64,000 nt of DNA from Streptacidiphilus pinicola (GCF_003258295.1 NZ_QKYN01000053.1:51097-115096); one strand, 5' to 3'; shown: positions 14,646-24,214, counted from the stretch's first letter. Numbers and translations: made by a program. The notes: generated from the sequence alone by a model not told the origin.

Positions 14646-15908
14646 TCAGACGGCAGCCAGCGCGGAGCCTCCGGTGTGCGCCTTGAGGTGACCGCTGAGG
14701 CTGAAGTCGGCAGCCGTCGCGTCCCGCCGGCTCAGCGGGATGCGGTTGTCCAGCAGCCGACGCGCCGCGAGATGGTCCGCGGGTCGGTTGACCGACTCGA
14801 CGGCGAGCAGCTCGTCCCCACGGAAGAGCAACACCGAGAACGCGTCCGGCGAGTCGACCACGTAGACCTCGGCGTCGAAGCCCTGGCCCAGCCCGGCGAT
14901 CTGCAGCGACGTGCCGAACTGCTTGCTCCAGAACCAGGGCAGCGCCTCGTAGGGGTGGGAGGAACCGGTCAGCCGTGCCGCGACCAGGCGCGCCTGGTCG
15001 GCGGCGTTCTGCACGGACTCGATGCGCACCGGCGTCCCCGTGCGCGGGCTCGGGAACACCGCGCAGTCGCCGACGGCCGAGATGCCCGGGTCGCTGGTCA
15101 GCAGATGGCTGTCGGTGACGATCCCGCCGTCCACGGTCAGCCCGGCCGCCTCCGCGAGACGGGTGTCCGGCGTCACTCCCACCCCGACCAGGACGAGATC
15201 GGCGGGCAGCCGCCGTCCGTCGGACAGCTCCACCGCGGCGACCCGTCCGTCACGCCCGTGGAAGGCCGTCACGGACTGCTGGAAGAGCGACTCGACGCCG
15301 CGCTGGTGCTGCAGGGACAACAGATGGGCGGCGGTCGTCGTCGAGGTGATCCCCATCAGGGGACGCTCCCTGGCCTCCACGATGGTCACCTCGCACCCCG
15401 ACTCACGGGCCGAAGCGGCAAACTCCAGCCCGATGAACCCGGCGCCGATCACCACGACGTGTGCGGCCTCGGCGAGTTCAGCGCGGACCAGTCGGGCGTC
15501 GGCGAGCGTGCGCAGGGTCCGGATGCCCTTCAGGCCCGAGCCCGGCGCCTGCAGGGTCCTGGCCCGGGCACCAGTGGCAAGGACGAGGTGGTCGTAGCCC
15601 CGGATGCCTCCGTCGTCGAGGAGCGCCGTCCGCCCAGCGCGGTCGATGTCCACCGCAAACGCGGTGACCCGCTCGATCGAATGGCGTGCGTAGTACGTCT
15701 CGGGCCGCAGCCACAGTCGGCTCTCGTCGCCGGCTCCTTGCAGGTAGCTCTTGGAGAGCGGCGGGCGCTCGTAGGGCAGCTCGTCCTCTCCGCAGACCAG
15801 CGTGACGTCGCCCTCGTAACCGCGCTCGCGCAGCGAAGCGGCGACCTGGTGGCCGGCCTGCCCGCCGCCGACCACCACGACCCGGTTCTGTCGTCGCTCC
15901 ACGCCCAT
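14646..15908 (-). CDS. FAD-dependent ferredoxin reductase (putidaredoxin-reductase type)
   Basis: A 420-aa flavoprotein. FAD site VVVVGGGQAGHQVA at the N-terminus; PYERPPLSKSYL typical of rubredoxin/putidaredoxin reductases; ATGAR; the NADH site VVVIGAGFIGLEFAA around residue 155; and the FAD-binding VGDCAVF near residue 280. It moves electrons from NAD(P)H to a [2Fe-2S] ferredoxin for P450s. Its ATG overlaps the stop of the ferredoxin gene (ATGA), so the two are made in step. The two P450s at 45476 and 48169 are the obvious clients. Confidence 0.9.
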   Translation of the reverse strand: MGVERRQNRVVVVGGGQAGHQVAASLRERGYEGDVTLVCGEDELPYERPPLSKSYLQGAGDESRLWLRPETYYARHSIERVTAFAVDIDRAGRTALLDDGGIRGYDHLVLATGARARTLQAPGSGLKGIRTLRTLADARLVRAELAEAAHVVVIGAGFIGLEFAASARESGCEVTIVEARERPLMGITSTTTAAHLLSLQHQRGVESLFQQSVTAFHGRDGRVAAVELSDGRRLPADLVLVGVGVTPDTRLAEAAGLTVDGGIVTDSHLLTSDPGISAVGDCAVFPSPRTGTPVRIESVQNAADQARLVAARLTGSSHPYEALPWFWSKQFGTSLQIAGLGQGFDAEVYVVDSPDAFSVLLFRGDELLAVESVNRPADHLAARRLLDNRIPLSRRDATAADFSLSGHLKAHTGGSALAAV

Positions 15909-16234
15909 CAGAGGATCTGCCGGGCCGGCAGGACGACCACCAGGCCGTCCACTCCGTCAGTTACCTCCAGCTGGCAGCTCAGCCGGCTGGTGGTCAGCCG
16001 CTCGCTGGCGGTGAACTCCAGCATGCCGTCCTCGTCGGCCTCCATGGCCTTCAGCTCGCTCGCGGACTCGGGTGCGACGTACACGTGGCAGGTGGCGCAC
16101 TGCGCGTACCCGCCGCACTCGGCTGCGATGCCGTCGACGTCGTTCATGAGCGCGCCACGCATGACGCTCGTACCCACCGGGACGTCGAACGTCTGCGTGG
16201 TGTTGTCCGTGGACACATAGGTGATCTGTGGCAT
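15908..16234 (-). CDS. [2Fe-2S] ferredoxin (adrenodoxin/putidaredoxin type)
   Basis: A 108-aa electron carrier. Cluster ligands are in the C-x5-C-x2-C pattern AECGGYAQCATCHVYV, with the fourth Cys in SRLSCQLEV near residue 90; this is the vertebrate/putidaredoxin-type arrangement rather than the plant type. The ATG at 16234 follows CGAGGAG. It is coupled to its reductase by a 4-bp overlap. It probably supplies electrons to the cluster P450s. Confidence 0.9.
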   Translation of the reverse strand: MPQITYVSTDNTTQTFDVPVGTSVMRGALMNDVDGIAAECGGYAQCATCHVYVAPESASELKAMEADEDGMLEFTASERLTTSRLSCQLEVTDGVDGLVVVLPARQIL

Positions 16235-16449
16235 CGAGTACTCCTCGAACGTCGGCCGGACACGCCGGAAACCGGGTGAATCGGCGTTCGGGTGCCGATC
16301 GCGCGGAGCAAGGCAGCAGGATCGGCGAAATTGACGCGGTAGCGCCCGGCCCGGCACCGCCGCGGGGAATGCCGCGTTAAAGCAACGGCAGCTGTGCAGC
16401 GTACCGGGCGGGCAGCTGAGCCGTCTGCACTACGGGTGTTGACCGCCCG

Positions 16450-17373
16450 TCACACCAGCGCGGTCACCTGGGACCTGGCCCCGGACGAATCCGGTGTCCG
16501 GGGCACCTCCGTCGACAGAACACGCACCACACGGGACCGCAGCCGGTCCGGTGCGGGACCGCCCGCGGAGACGCCCGCCGGCAACAGCGGCAGGAGCTCC
16601 ACGCTCTCGTGCACAGTCGGCAGCACCGTGCTCACACCCAGCGCGGCGACCGCGGCGTGGTAGTCCGCGTCCAGCGCAATGTCGGCGATAGCCGGGACAG
16701 GACGGCCACCGTCCGCCGGATGCCAGCCGAGCAGCACCGGCGGCTGATCGGGCCCGGACAAGGAAAAGTCGGTCATCGGGGTATTGAGACCCTCCCCAGT
16801 CGCCTTCAGCACCGCCTCCTTACGCGTCCAGTAACTCAACGCGGCACGCGCGCGCCGCTCCTGAGGAATGCGATCCAATGCCGCCCGCTCCGCGGCGGTG
16901 AGCACCAGGTCGTACTCCGGAGGCAGCCCCGACCCCTGCCACGGCTCGAACCGCTCGATGTCGACGCCCAACGGAACACCCTCGCTGACGGCCACCACGA
17001 CCCGCTCGTCCGAGTGCGAGATCGACAGCTCCCATCCCTCGGCCGCGCCGAGGACCCGCGGTTTGCCGTGCGGCCCGCCGCAGTCCGGGCACCGGGCCAG
17101 CAGCCGCACGGCCTCCGGGCCGCTGCCCACCAGGAAGGCCAGCGCCGTCTTGGCCAGCACCCGGCCCGTCACGAACCGCGCGAGGTCGGCCTCCTGGCGG
17201 AAGGAGGAGCAGCGCGCGACCTCCGTGCTGTCGAGCAGCCCGAACCAGGAGGACGGCCGGCTCAGCGGCGCCAGGGCCCATACATGGCAGCTCGCAGTGG
17301 ACCCGGGGAGCCGAGAGGTTCCGGCGGCAGAAGCGGGGAGCGCTGTCGTGTGGGTGGAGCGGTTGGGCGTCAT
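16450..17373 (-). CDS. Sfp-type 4'-phosphopantetheinyl transferase
   Basis: A 307-aa enzyme that converts apo carrier proteins to holo form using CoA, needed for the ten or so carrier domains of the NRPS system. The magnesium-binding motif GVDIERFEPW (about residues 165-175) and the WTRKEAVLKATGEGL motif (about 215-230) are intact. A preceding CPDCGGPHGKP segment is typical of the family's Cys-rich variant. The ATG at 17373 is chosen for GGAGGTGAAA; the longer open frame upstream is Arg-rich and unlike family members. It diverges from the exported-peptide gene at 17607 across a region with a CGATAAC motif in both orientations (17498 and 17530). Confidence 0.92.
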   Translation of the reverse strand: MTPNRSTHTTALPASAAGTSRLPGSTASCHVWALAPLSRPSSWFGLLDSTEVARCSSFRQEADLARFVTGRVLAKTALAFLVGSGPEAVRLLARCPDCGGPHGKPRVLGAAEGWELSISHSDERVVVAVSEGVPLGVDIERFEPWQGSGLPPEYDLVLTAAERAALDRIPQERRARAALSYWTRKEAVLKATGEGLNTPMTDFSLSGPDQPPVLLGWHPADGGRPVPAIADIALDADYHAAVAALGVSTVLPTVHESVELLPLLPAGVSAGGPAPDRLRSRVVRVLSTEVPRTPDSSGARSQVTALV

Positions 17374-17497
17374 CGCGGTTTCACCTCCGTATCGCAGCAG
17401 CCCGTCTGCCGCCCTTCGAGTCTTCGTCCGAACGCCCCCTCGGCGGCAGCCGGAAATCCTCCGCATTCGGGGGTGGAAAACCCTCCCGCTGACAGGC

Positions 17498-17536
17498 GTT
17501 ATCGGTGCTCCCGGCAGGCAAAACCGGATCGATAAC
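17498..17536. promoter_or_regulatory. Inverted pair of CGATAAC motifs in the divergent PPTase/peptide region
   Basis: GTTATCG at 17498-17504 and CGATAAC at 17530-17536 are exact reverse complements 25 bp apart. The right copy is part of the SARP-type promoter for the peptide gene. The left copy faces the PPTase gene but has no matching -10 at the expected distance. Confidence 0.45.
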
Positions 17537-17562
17537 GAGCCGAAAATGGCCAAACCTAGCGT
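17530..17562 (+). promoter_or_regulatory. SARP-type promoter, site 2, before the GLPWG peptide gene
   Basis: CGATAAC (17530-17536), GAGC, CGAAAAT (17541-17547), 9 bp, TAGCGT as -10 (17557-17562). Transcription would start near 17569, about 38 bp before the peptide ATG. The geometry is identical to the other four sites. Confidence 0.7.
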
Positions 17563-17606
17563 TTCTCCCAGACGCAGAAACCGCAGCTCGAAAGGGAGAA
17601 ACGAAG

Positions 17607-17786
17607 ATGAAGACCAAGCTGATCGTCCTCGTGAAGACCGTCGCCCTGGCGGGCACCGCGATGGCCGCCCTCACCGTGGCCAACGGCACGTCGGCGCAGA
17701 CCCCCGGACTCGCGGCGGCCACCCCGACCACCGTCGTCGCCCAGACCACCGTGACCCCCGACGACGGCCTCCCGTGGGGCGGATGA
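17607..17786 (+). CDS. Small exported peptide ending in DDGLPWGG
   Basis: A 59-aa peptide; ATG 17607 behind AAAGGGAGAAAC. It has a lysine-containing start (MKTK), a hydrophobic core over residues 5-24 and a TSA/Q cleavage site near residue 30. The mature part is Thr/Ala-rich and ends with DDGLPWGG. The GL.WG ending recurs in the peptide at 5741 (GLGWGAAPR), which argues for a real peptide family. It is transcribed from a SARP-type promoter and lies 148 bp before a SARP-NB-ARC-TPR regulator whose TPR domain is a candidate peptide sensor. It may be a secreted autoinducer or the precursor of a modified peptide; neither is proven. Confidence 0.7.
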   Translation: MKTKLIVLVKTVALAGTAMAALTVANGTSAQTPGLAAATPTTVVAQTTVTPDDGLPWGG

Positions 17787-17934
17787 GCCGCGGCACTTAA
17801 TCCCGCGTTACACCCGGCCGCGCCCAACGGAATTCAGCGAAGGCGTTCGGCCGTCGACCGAGGCGGGAACCGTCGCCCGGTGGCCTATATTGGCGGGTAT
17901 CCGTTCAGGGGGATTCCATCCAAAGGGGGCCGGA

Positions 17935-20904
17935 GTGGCTGAACACCTTGAGTTCAATGTCCTGGGGCCGCTCACCGTCACCGTCGGAGGCGCCAGCATC
18001 CCGCTCGGTGGCCCACGGCAACGAACGATCCTCGCCCTACTGCTCGTCGTCCCCGGCCGCGTCGTCCCACTGGACACCCTCGTGGACGCCGTATGGAACA
18101 GCACCCCGCCCTCGACAGCGCGCACACAGGTAGCGATCTGCGTCGGGGCGCTCCGCAAGATCTTCAAGAACGCCGGCATCGAGGAAGACGTCCTCGTCAC
18201 CGCGCATCCCGGATACCGGTTGGAAACCGCCGGACACCGCTTCGACTCCACCGACTTCGCCCAACTCGTCCACACCGGCGAGCAGTACGCCAACGAAGGA
18301 CGGTTCGAGGAAGCCGCACAGGCCTACACCGAGGCACTCGACATCTGGCGCGGACCCGCGTTCGCCGGAGTGACCGGCCCGCTGATCGAGGACGAATCCG
18401 CCAGGCTCGAGGAACTGCGGCTCAACGCCGTTGACGACTCCACCGGCATCCAGCTGGAGCTCGGCCGGCACCAGGAACTCGTGCCCTCCCTCGCCGCCAT
18501 GGTCCGTGAGCACCCGCTGCGCGAACGCACCCGGTACCACCTGATGCTCGCCCAGTACCGCTCGGGGCGCCGCGCCGACGCCATGGAGACCTACCGGGAC
18601 GCCCGCACCCGATTCGTCGACGAACTGGGCATCGACCCCGGACCCGATCTGCAGGAACTGCACGACGCGATCCTGCGCGACGACCCCTCCCTCGCGGCAC
18701 CTCCGACGCCCACGGTGGAACGCCGCGTCGTCCAGGAGGTCGCCGTCCCCCGTGAACTGCCGCCCGACGTCGCCGCGTTCACCGGACGCGTCGACGAGCT
18801 CGCCGCCCTCGACACCCTGGTCCAGGACACGGCAGGTGAGGGCGCCAACGGCACCAGCACCGTCGGCCTGATCACCGGCGCCGCGGGCATCGGCAAGAGC
18901 GGCCTGGCCATGCACTGGGCCTTCAGGGCCGCCGAGCACTTCCCCGACGGACAGCTCTTCGCCGACCTGCGCGGCTACGACGAGCACCACGAGCCCGTCA
19001 CCGCCCACGACGTCCTCAGCCGCTTCCTGCGCTCCCTGGGCGTGGCCGGCGAACAGATCCCCGAAGACCTCGACGAGCGCATCGCGCTCTTCCGCAGCCT
19101 GCTGGCCGACCGTCGCGTGCTGATCGTCCTGGACAACGTGCGCAGTCACGCGCAGATCCGCCCGCTCATGCCCGGAAGCCAGGGCTGCTGCGTCCTGGTC
19201 ACCAGCCGCGACCAACTGGAGGACTTGGTGACCTGGCCCGCACGGGCCCGGGTCCACCTCCGCCAGCTCTCCGAACGGGAAGCCGTGGCACTGCTGACGG
19301 CCATCGTGGGCGAGGCCAGGATCACCCCTGCCGGCAAAGACGCCCTCCAACTGGCCGAGCTGTGCGACCGGTTGCCGCTGGCACTGCGCATCGCCGCCGC
19401 CAGACTCGCCTCCAAGCAGCACTGGACAGTCCGCAACCTGGTACGGCGGTTGAGCGACGAGCAGCGCCGGCTGGACGAACTCAGCCAGGGTGAGTCCCAG
19501 GTCCGGGTCGGCTTCGCCCTCAGCTACCGGTACCTGTCCAAGGAAGCCGCCCGGCTGCTCCGGCTCCTCGGTCTGGTGGACGCCCCCGACTTCACCGCCT
19601 GGGTCGGGGCCGCGCTGCTCGACATCGACGTGCTGGACGCGGAGGAGGTCTTCGAGGTTCTCGTCGACGCCCAGTTCCTGGAGGTGACCGGGACCGACGC
19701 CACCGGCCGCCTGCGCTACCGCATGCACAACCTGGTCCGCCTCTATGCACGCGAACGCGCACAGCAGGAGGAGGCGGAGACGGAGCGGCTCGCGGCCTGC
19801 AGCCGGTTCCTGAGCACCTTCTTGACCATCGCGCGCGAGGCGGACAGCCGCGAGGCCGCGGGCGCCGAGCGCGGGGTCCACAGCTCGGCTCCGGGGCGAC
19901 CGATCGACGCCGAGACCCTCGACGAGCTGCTGGAGGTTCCCCTCGTGTGGTTCGAGGCCGAGCGGCTCGCCCTGACCTCCTCGGTCCGACAGGCCGCCCG
20001 CATGGGCATCGCCGACATCGCCTGGGGGCTGACGGTCTGTTCGACGGCCTTCTTCGGCATCCGTAGCTACACCGAGGACTGGGGCCAGTGCAGCGAGGAG
20101 GCATTGGCCGCCGCCCAGGCCGCGGGCGACCTGCGCGGCCAGGGAGCGATGCACTACAGCCTGGGCACCCTGGAGCTGGCCCGCATCCGGCTCGGGGAGG
20201 CGGAGACGCACTTCGAGACGGCGCTGCGCATCTTCACCGAGGCCGGCGAGGACGAGGGACGTGCGTTGACGCTGCGCTCCCACGCGCTGGTGGACCGCGT
20301 CCGAGGAGACCTGGACCTCGCGCTGCGGCGGCTCGGTGAGGCCCTGCCGCTCTTCCGGGCGGCCGGCGACCGCAACTGCGAGTCGCACACCCTGAGCAAC
20401 ATCGCCGAGACCGAGCTCGACGCGGGCCGGCCGGAGGCGGCACTGGCCCCGGCTGTGGAGGCCCTGCGGATGGAGGAGAGCCGAGGCACGGACACCCGCA
20501 ACCTCGCCCAGGCGCTGTACCGGCTCGGCCGAGTCCGCTCCGGCCTGAACGAGTTCGCCGCCGCCGAGGAGGCGTTCCTGCGCGCGGTACGGATCGTCAA
20601 GGAGAAGGGCGACATGGCCGGCCTCACGTTCGTCCTCATGGGACTCGGCGAGGTCCGGCTGGCCCAGGGCGACCCGGTCGGGGCCGAGACCACCTTGATG
20701 GACGCGCTGGAGATGGCGGAGCAGATCGGGGCCTGGTCGGCGGCCGGGCGGGTCGAACTGCTGCTGGGCTCGGTGAACGAGGCACTCGGGCGGCCTGAGG
20801 CCGCGCGCGCCAGGGTGGTCGCCGCCCGGGAGCGCTTCGTCGAGATCGGAGCGGCCGTCTGGCAGCGGCGGGCCGAGGAGGCGCTGGGCGCACTCGTCGT
20901 CTGA
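17935..20904 (+). CDS. AfsR-type SARP regulator (OmpR wHTH - BTAD - NB-ARC - TPR)
   Basis: A 989-aa activator. The GTG at 17935 is chosen because AAAGGGGG precedes it and VAEHLEFNVLGPLTV matches SARP N-termini. Residues 1-95 are the OmpR-like winged helix, 100-245 the bacterial transcriptional activation domain, and about 300-560 an NB-ARC ATPase with P-loop GAAGIGKSGLA and Walker B VLIVLDN. Residues 640-985 are tetratricopeptide-like repeats rich in A..G....A motifs. Large SARPs integrate signals through the ATPase and TPR parts. The heptamer promoters at 11-bp pitch in this window fit a SARP, making this the first candidate to bind them. A strong terminator follows. Confidence 0.9.
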   Translation: MAEHLEFNVLGPLTVTVGGASIPLGGPRQRTILALLLVVPGRVVPLDTLVDAVWNSTPPSTARTQVAICVGALRKIFKNAGIEEDVLVTAHPGYRLETAGHRFDSTDFAQLVHTGEQYANEGRFEEAAQAYTEALDIWRGPAFAGVTGPLIEDESARLEELRLNAVDDSTGIQLELGRHQELVPSLAAMVREHPLRERTRYHLMLAQYRSGRRADAMETYRDARTRFVDELGIDPGPDLQELHDAILRDDPSLAAPPTPTVERRVVQEVAVPRELPPDVAAFTGRVDELAALDTLVQDTAGEGANGTSTVGLITGAAGIGKSGLAMHWAFRAAEHFPDGQLFADLRGYDEHHEPVTAHDVLSRFLRSLGVAGEQIPEDLDERIALFRSLLADRRVLIVLDNVRSHAQIRPLMPGSQGCCVLVTSRDQLEDLVTWPARARVHLRQLSEREAVALLTAIVGEARITPAGKDALQLAELCDRLPLALRIAAARLASKQHWTVRNLVRRLSDEQRRLDELSQGESQVRVGFALSYRYLSKEAARLLRLLGLVDAPDFTAWVGAALLDIDVLDAEEVFEVLVDAQFLEVTGTDATGRLRYRMHNLVRLYARERAQQEEAETERLAACSRFLSTFLTIAREADSREAAGAERGVHSSAPGRPIDAETLDELLEVPLVWFEAERLALTSSVRQAARMGIADIAWGLTVCSTAFFGIRSYTEDWGQCSEEALAAAQAAGDLRGQGAMHYSLGTLELARIRLGEAETHFETALRIFTEAGEDEGRALTLRSHALVDRVRGDLDLALRRLGEALPLFRAAGDRNCESHTLSNIAETELDAGRPEAALAPAVEALRMEESRGTDTRNLAQALYRLGRVRSGLNEFAAAEEAFLRAVRIVKEKGDMAGLTFVLMGLGEVRLAQGDPVGAETTLMDALEMAEQIGAWSAAGRVELLLGSVNEALGRPEAARARVVAARERFVEIGAAVWQRRAEEALGALVV

Positions 20905-20909
20905 TCCGA

Positions 20910-20958
20910 ACAGCACAGTGCCCGCCCCGGTCCGAGACCGGGGCGGGCACTGTGCTGT
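20910..20958. terminator. Bidirectional terminator, perfect 23-bp stem
   Basis: The arms 20910-20932 and 20936-20958 are perfect reverse complements around a CGA loop. It separates the SARP gene from the convergent peptidase gene. Confidence 0.85.
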
Positions 20959-20973
20959 GACGGCGCGTCGGCG

Positions 20974-23262
20974 TCAGCCGAAGAGCTCGGCGAGCGCCTC
21001 CATGTCGATCGGGACGGGCGCCAGCCGATAGCCGGCCGGCGGCTCCACACCCAGCAGCCGGCGCACCAGGAAGTCCCACTTGCGCTGGGTCACGTAGTGC
21101 TCGTAGCCGAAGTAGATGTGGTCCGCGTCCGGGACGACCAGCAGCTCGAAGTCCTTGCCGTGAGCGATCAGCCGCTCCGCGAGGCGCAAGGTCACCTGGA
21201 TCGGAACCCGGTCGTCGATGCCGCCGTGGATGAGCAGCAACTCGCCCTCGAGCTGGTCGGCGAGCTCGGTGTTGGCGAGGCGGGCCCAGGCCGCCTCGTC
21301 GTCGGGCGCCTGGTACGCCTCGGCGAGGCCAGGCTCCAGCAGCCGGAAGTCGTGCATTCCGGACTCCGCCACACCGACCCGATACGTCTCCGGGTAGGCG
21401 AGCAGAGCTCGCACCGCGGCGAACCCGCCTGAGGACATACCGGTGACACCGACCCGGTCCAGGTCCATCCACGGCCGGTCCGTGGCCAGTTCGCGCAGTG
21501 CCGCGACGTGGTCGTCCAGGCCGCAGGCATCCTCCAGCCGGCCGTACGAGGCGTCGTGGAACGCCTTGTCGCGTCCGGGCGAGCCACGTCCGTCCAGTCC
21601 CACGACGACGAAGCCGAGCGCCGCCAGGGCCTCCGCCTCGTAGCCGTAGTAGCCCGGGTCGAACGACGGGCTCACCCGGTTCGCGGTTGGCAGCCCGTAG
21701 GGGGTGTCGATGACGGGGTAGCGCTTGGCCGGGTCGAAGCCGTGCGGGCGGTACAGGACGCCGTAGACGAGCGTCGACCCGTCGGCGGAACGGGTGGTGA
21801 ACCGCTCGGGCGCGCTCCAGCCGGCTGACTCGAGGCCGGTGATGTCGGTGCGCTCCAGCTCCACCAGGACACGGCCGTCGAAGTCGCGCACGCAGATCAC
21901 CGGCGCCGCGGAGGTCGTGGACGCCGAGTCGACGAAGACCTCCCCGCCGGGGGCGACGGTGACGACGTGGTCGAGGTCGTCGTCGGTCAGCCGGGTGAAG
22001 CCCGTGCCGTCGAGGTTCGCCCGGCACACCGAGCGACGGTACGGATCCTCGCCGACCAGTCCGGAGGCGGTGAACCACACGGTCCGCCGCGCCTCGTCGA
22101 CGCGCAGGATCTCCTGCACGCCATAGGGGCCGGAGGTGATCTGGGCCAGCTGCTCGCCGTTGTGCCCGGAGTACAGGTAGAGGTGGCCGTGCCCGTCGGC
22201 CTGGGAGTACCAGAGCACCTCCGCGCCCCCGGACAGCACGCGCACGTTGGGCTTCTGCAGCTGCTGCTGCGCCGGCTCGACCCGCGTGTCGCCCCGCTCG
22301 GTCACCAGGACCCGCACCTCGCCCGTGGCCGGGTCCAGGCGGTGCAGGCTGAGGGTGCGGGCGTCCCGGGACCGGTTCAGGTAGTACGCGGCGGAGCCGT
22401 CCTCGGCCCACCACGCCCACTGCTGCATGACGGGCGACATGGCCGACATCGCCACGGGCTCGCCCTGCGCGAAGGTGACCGTCCCCGAGGCGACGTCCAG
22501 AACCGCGAACTCGGCGAGCGGCAGATGCTCGTCCCCGGGGACGGGGAAGCGAGGGGACAGGAGCTCGGGCTCGCCGCCGCCGGCCGGTGCGGCGCGCAGC
22601 AGGTGCGTGCGGCGCACGCCGTGCTGGGCCGTGCGGTGGGTCAGGACCCGGGTGGAGTCCGCCGACCAGGCCACCGCCGGCGGCAGATGCGGCAGGCCCA
22701 GCTTGGTGACCAGGGTCGAGTACATCAGGTAGTCGGGGTTGGCGCCCCAGTCGTCGTCCTCGGTGCCGTCACAGGTCAGCGCCCGGTCGTCGGAGCCGTC
22801 CAGGGCGCGGACCCGCAGATCGCGGCCGGACCGGTACACGGCGTGCTTGCCGTCGGGAGCCACGACCTCCAACGGGTTGCCGGTCGCCGGGTCGCCCGCC
22901 TCCTCCAGCTGGTGGTCGGCCCGGTGCCACCGCCAGTGCCTGCCGAACGCGTCGAACTCGACCGTGTCGGCCAGGGGCTGGATCATCGGGAAGGGCAGGG
23001 CGCCGGCCTGGACGTCCTGCCCCGAGGCTTCAGCCAGCGCTTCGGCCAGGCGCTCGTGGTCGAATGCCTCCTGCCGGATTCCTTTCTGCGGATCGACAAG
23101 AACGAAGCGCTTTCCTGTCGCGGTATTGACGGCGTACCAGAACCTGTTGCCGTCGCCCAGCCAGCGCGGCCTGACCTTCTCGGCGCGGACGAGCTCTCCG
23201 CGTCGCCGCATCAGCTGCTCAGCCGTCGAATAACTCCGCATTTCGAGATGTTCCTCGTGCAT
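20974..23262 (-). CDS. S9 family prolyl oligopeptidase / dipeptidyl-peptidase-like enzyme
   Basis: A 762-aa serine peptidase. The N-terminal two-thirds is a DPP4-type beta-propeller. The C-terminal alpha/beta-hydrolase carries the nucleophile in GMSSGGFAAV, Asp in GGIDDRVPIQ and His in PDADHIYFGYEHYV. No signal peptide is visible from the chosen ATG at 23262 (after GGAAGGGAAG), so it is probably cytoplasmic. Such peptidases occur in NRP and RiPP clusters as prodrug activators, resistance hydrolases or precursor processors, and the nearby exported peptides are possible substrates. It could also be a housekeeping peptidase at a cluster boundary. Confidence 0.85.
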   Translation of the reverse strand: MHEEHLEMRSYSTAEQLMRRRGELVRAEKVRPRWLGDGNRFWYAVNTATGKRFVLVDPQKGIRQEAFDHERLAEALAEASGQDVQAGALPFPMIQPLADTVEFDAFGRHWRWHRADHQLEEAGDPATGNPLEVVAPDGKHAVYRSGRDLRVRALDGSDDRALTCDGTEDDDWGANPDYLMYSTLVTKLGLPHLPPAVAWSADSTRVLTHRTAQHGVRRTHLLRAAPAGGGEPELLSPRFPVPGDEHLPLAEFAVLDVASGTVTFAQGEPVAMSAMSPVMQQWAWWAEDGSAAYYLNRSRDARTLSLHRLDPATGEVRVLVTERGDTRVEPAQQQLQKPNVRVLSGGAEVLWYSQADGHGHLYLYSGHNGEQLAQITSGPYGVQEILRVDEARRTVWFTASGLVGEDPYRRSVCRANLDGTGFTRLTDDDLDHVVTVAPGGEVFVDSASTTSAAPVICVRDFDGRVLVELERTDITGLESAGWSAPERFTTRSADGSTLVYGVLYRPHGFDPAKRYPVIDTPYGLPTANRVSPSFDPGYYGYEAEALAALGFVVVGLDGRGSPGRDKAFHDASYGRLEDACGLDDHVAALRELATDRPWMDLDRVGVTGMSSGGFAAVRALLAYPETYRVGVAESGMHDFRLLEPGLAEAYQAPDDEAAWARLANTELADQLEGELLLIHGGIDDRVPIQVTLRLAERLIAHGKDFELLVVPDADHIYFGYEHYVTQRKWDFLVRRLLGVEPPAGYRLAPVPIDMEALAELFG

Positions 23263-23425
23263 CGGGCTTCCCTTCCTTCGTAAGGCGACGCAGAGCATGA
23301 GGCAGGGCAGGCGCACTCAATTCCGCGATCCCGGAAAATAGCGGTTCGGCGCGGCGGGCGGCCAGGACGGCCCAGGCGGCGACGGCGGATCGGCCCCGTC
23401 CTGTCGCCAGGACACCGAGCGTGGA

Positions 23426-23956
23426 TCAGCGCCGCGCGACAGGCGCGACATCGCTCGCGGGTGCGTGGGCGTGAACGCGTTCCAGTTCGTCGCTCCCGTG
23501 GGCCCGACACCGGAGCAGACCGGGCATGGCGATGACGTACCAGGCCGCAGGGAAGGGATCGCCCGGGTCCTGTCCGATCATCCGGTACACCACCGAGCCC
23601 ACGCGATCCTCGCCGAGGACGCGGACCCTGTCGTCGGCCTTCAGGGCGAACTTCCCTGCCTCTTGGGCGAGTTGACGATTCAGGTAGCTGATCTCGACTC
23701 GCTGGCGCCGTGCGTGGTCGCGCACGCTGTAGTGAGCGGCACCGCTGCGTCGCAGGTCGACGAGCGCACATGAGGCGGCGATGAGATAGGCGCCGCAGCC
23801 CGGTGACTGCCCCAGCAACTGCCACCAGCGGTGGGCCCTGCCCTGCAGATCGGACTCGGACAGGCCGTCCAGTCCGAACAGTCCGTGCATGAACGGTGCT
23901 ATGCCCACGGACGCGACGTCCGGGGCGTCCCTAGCGACGTTTGGAGGCATGGGCAC
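23426..23956 (-). CDS. Hypothetical 176-aa protein
   Basis: A 176-aa protein, starting at GTG 23956 (or ATG 23950). It is an alpha-rich N-terminal part with two adjacent Trp (RWWQLLG), a basic middle (VRDHARRQRVEIS), a GDRVRV/DRVGSVVYR beta segment and a C-terminus with HAHAP. I see no signal peptide or membrane helix and no catalytic motif, and I do not recognise the family. It diverges from the thioesterase/NRPS operon, so it may be a regulator or an accessory factor. Codon bias is normal for the region, which supports coding. Confidence 0.55.
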   Translation of the reverse strand: MPMPPNVARDAPDVASVGIAPFMHGLFGLDGLSESDLQGRAHRWWQLLGQSPGCGAYLIAASCALVDLRRSGAAHYSVRDHARRQRVEISYLNRQLAQEAGKFALKADDRVRVLGEDRVGSVVYRMIGQDPGDPFPAAWYVIAMPGLLRCRAHGSDELERVHAHAPASDVAPVARR

Positions 23957-24214
23957 ATCCTTGCCCCGGGGACGAATTCTCGCTGGACCTCTTTCATCTG
24001 TCTGGTCGACGCGACAGTCTGCCAGCCGGGAAGCTGCTTGACTCCTGCTGCCCGCAAGGCGAGGGTATGGACGTCATGCGTGCACCATTCGGCGCTGCGC
24101 GCAGATCTCGTAATCCCACGATTTCCACGGGCCTTTTTGCCTGGTTCTTCGCAATCTCGTATGACGTCACACCATGCCGCGCACCGGGCTTCGCGGGGAA
24201 GGAGCAGGCTGCAG

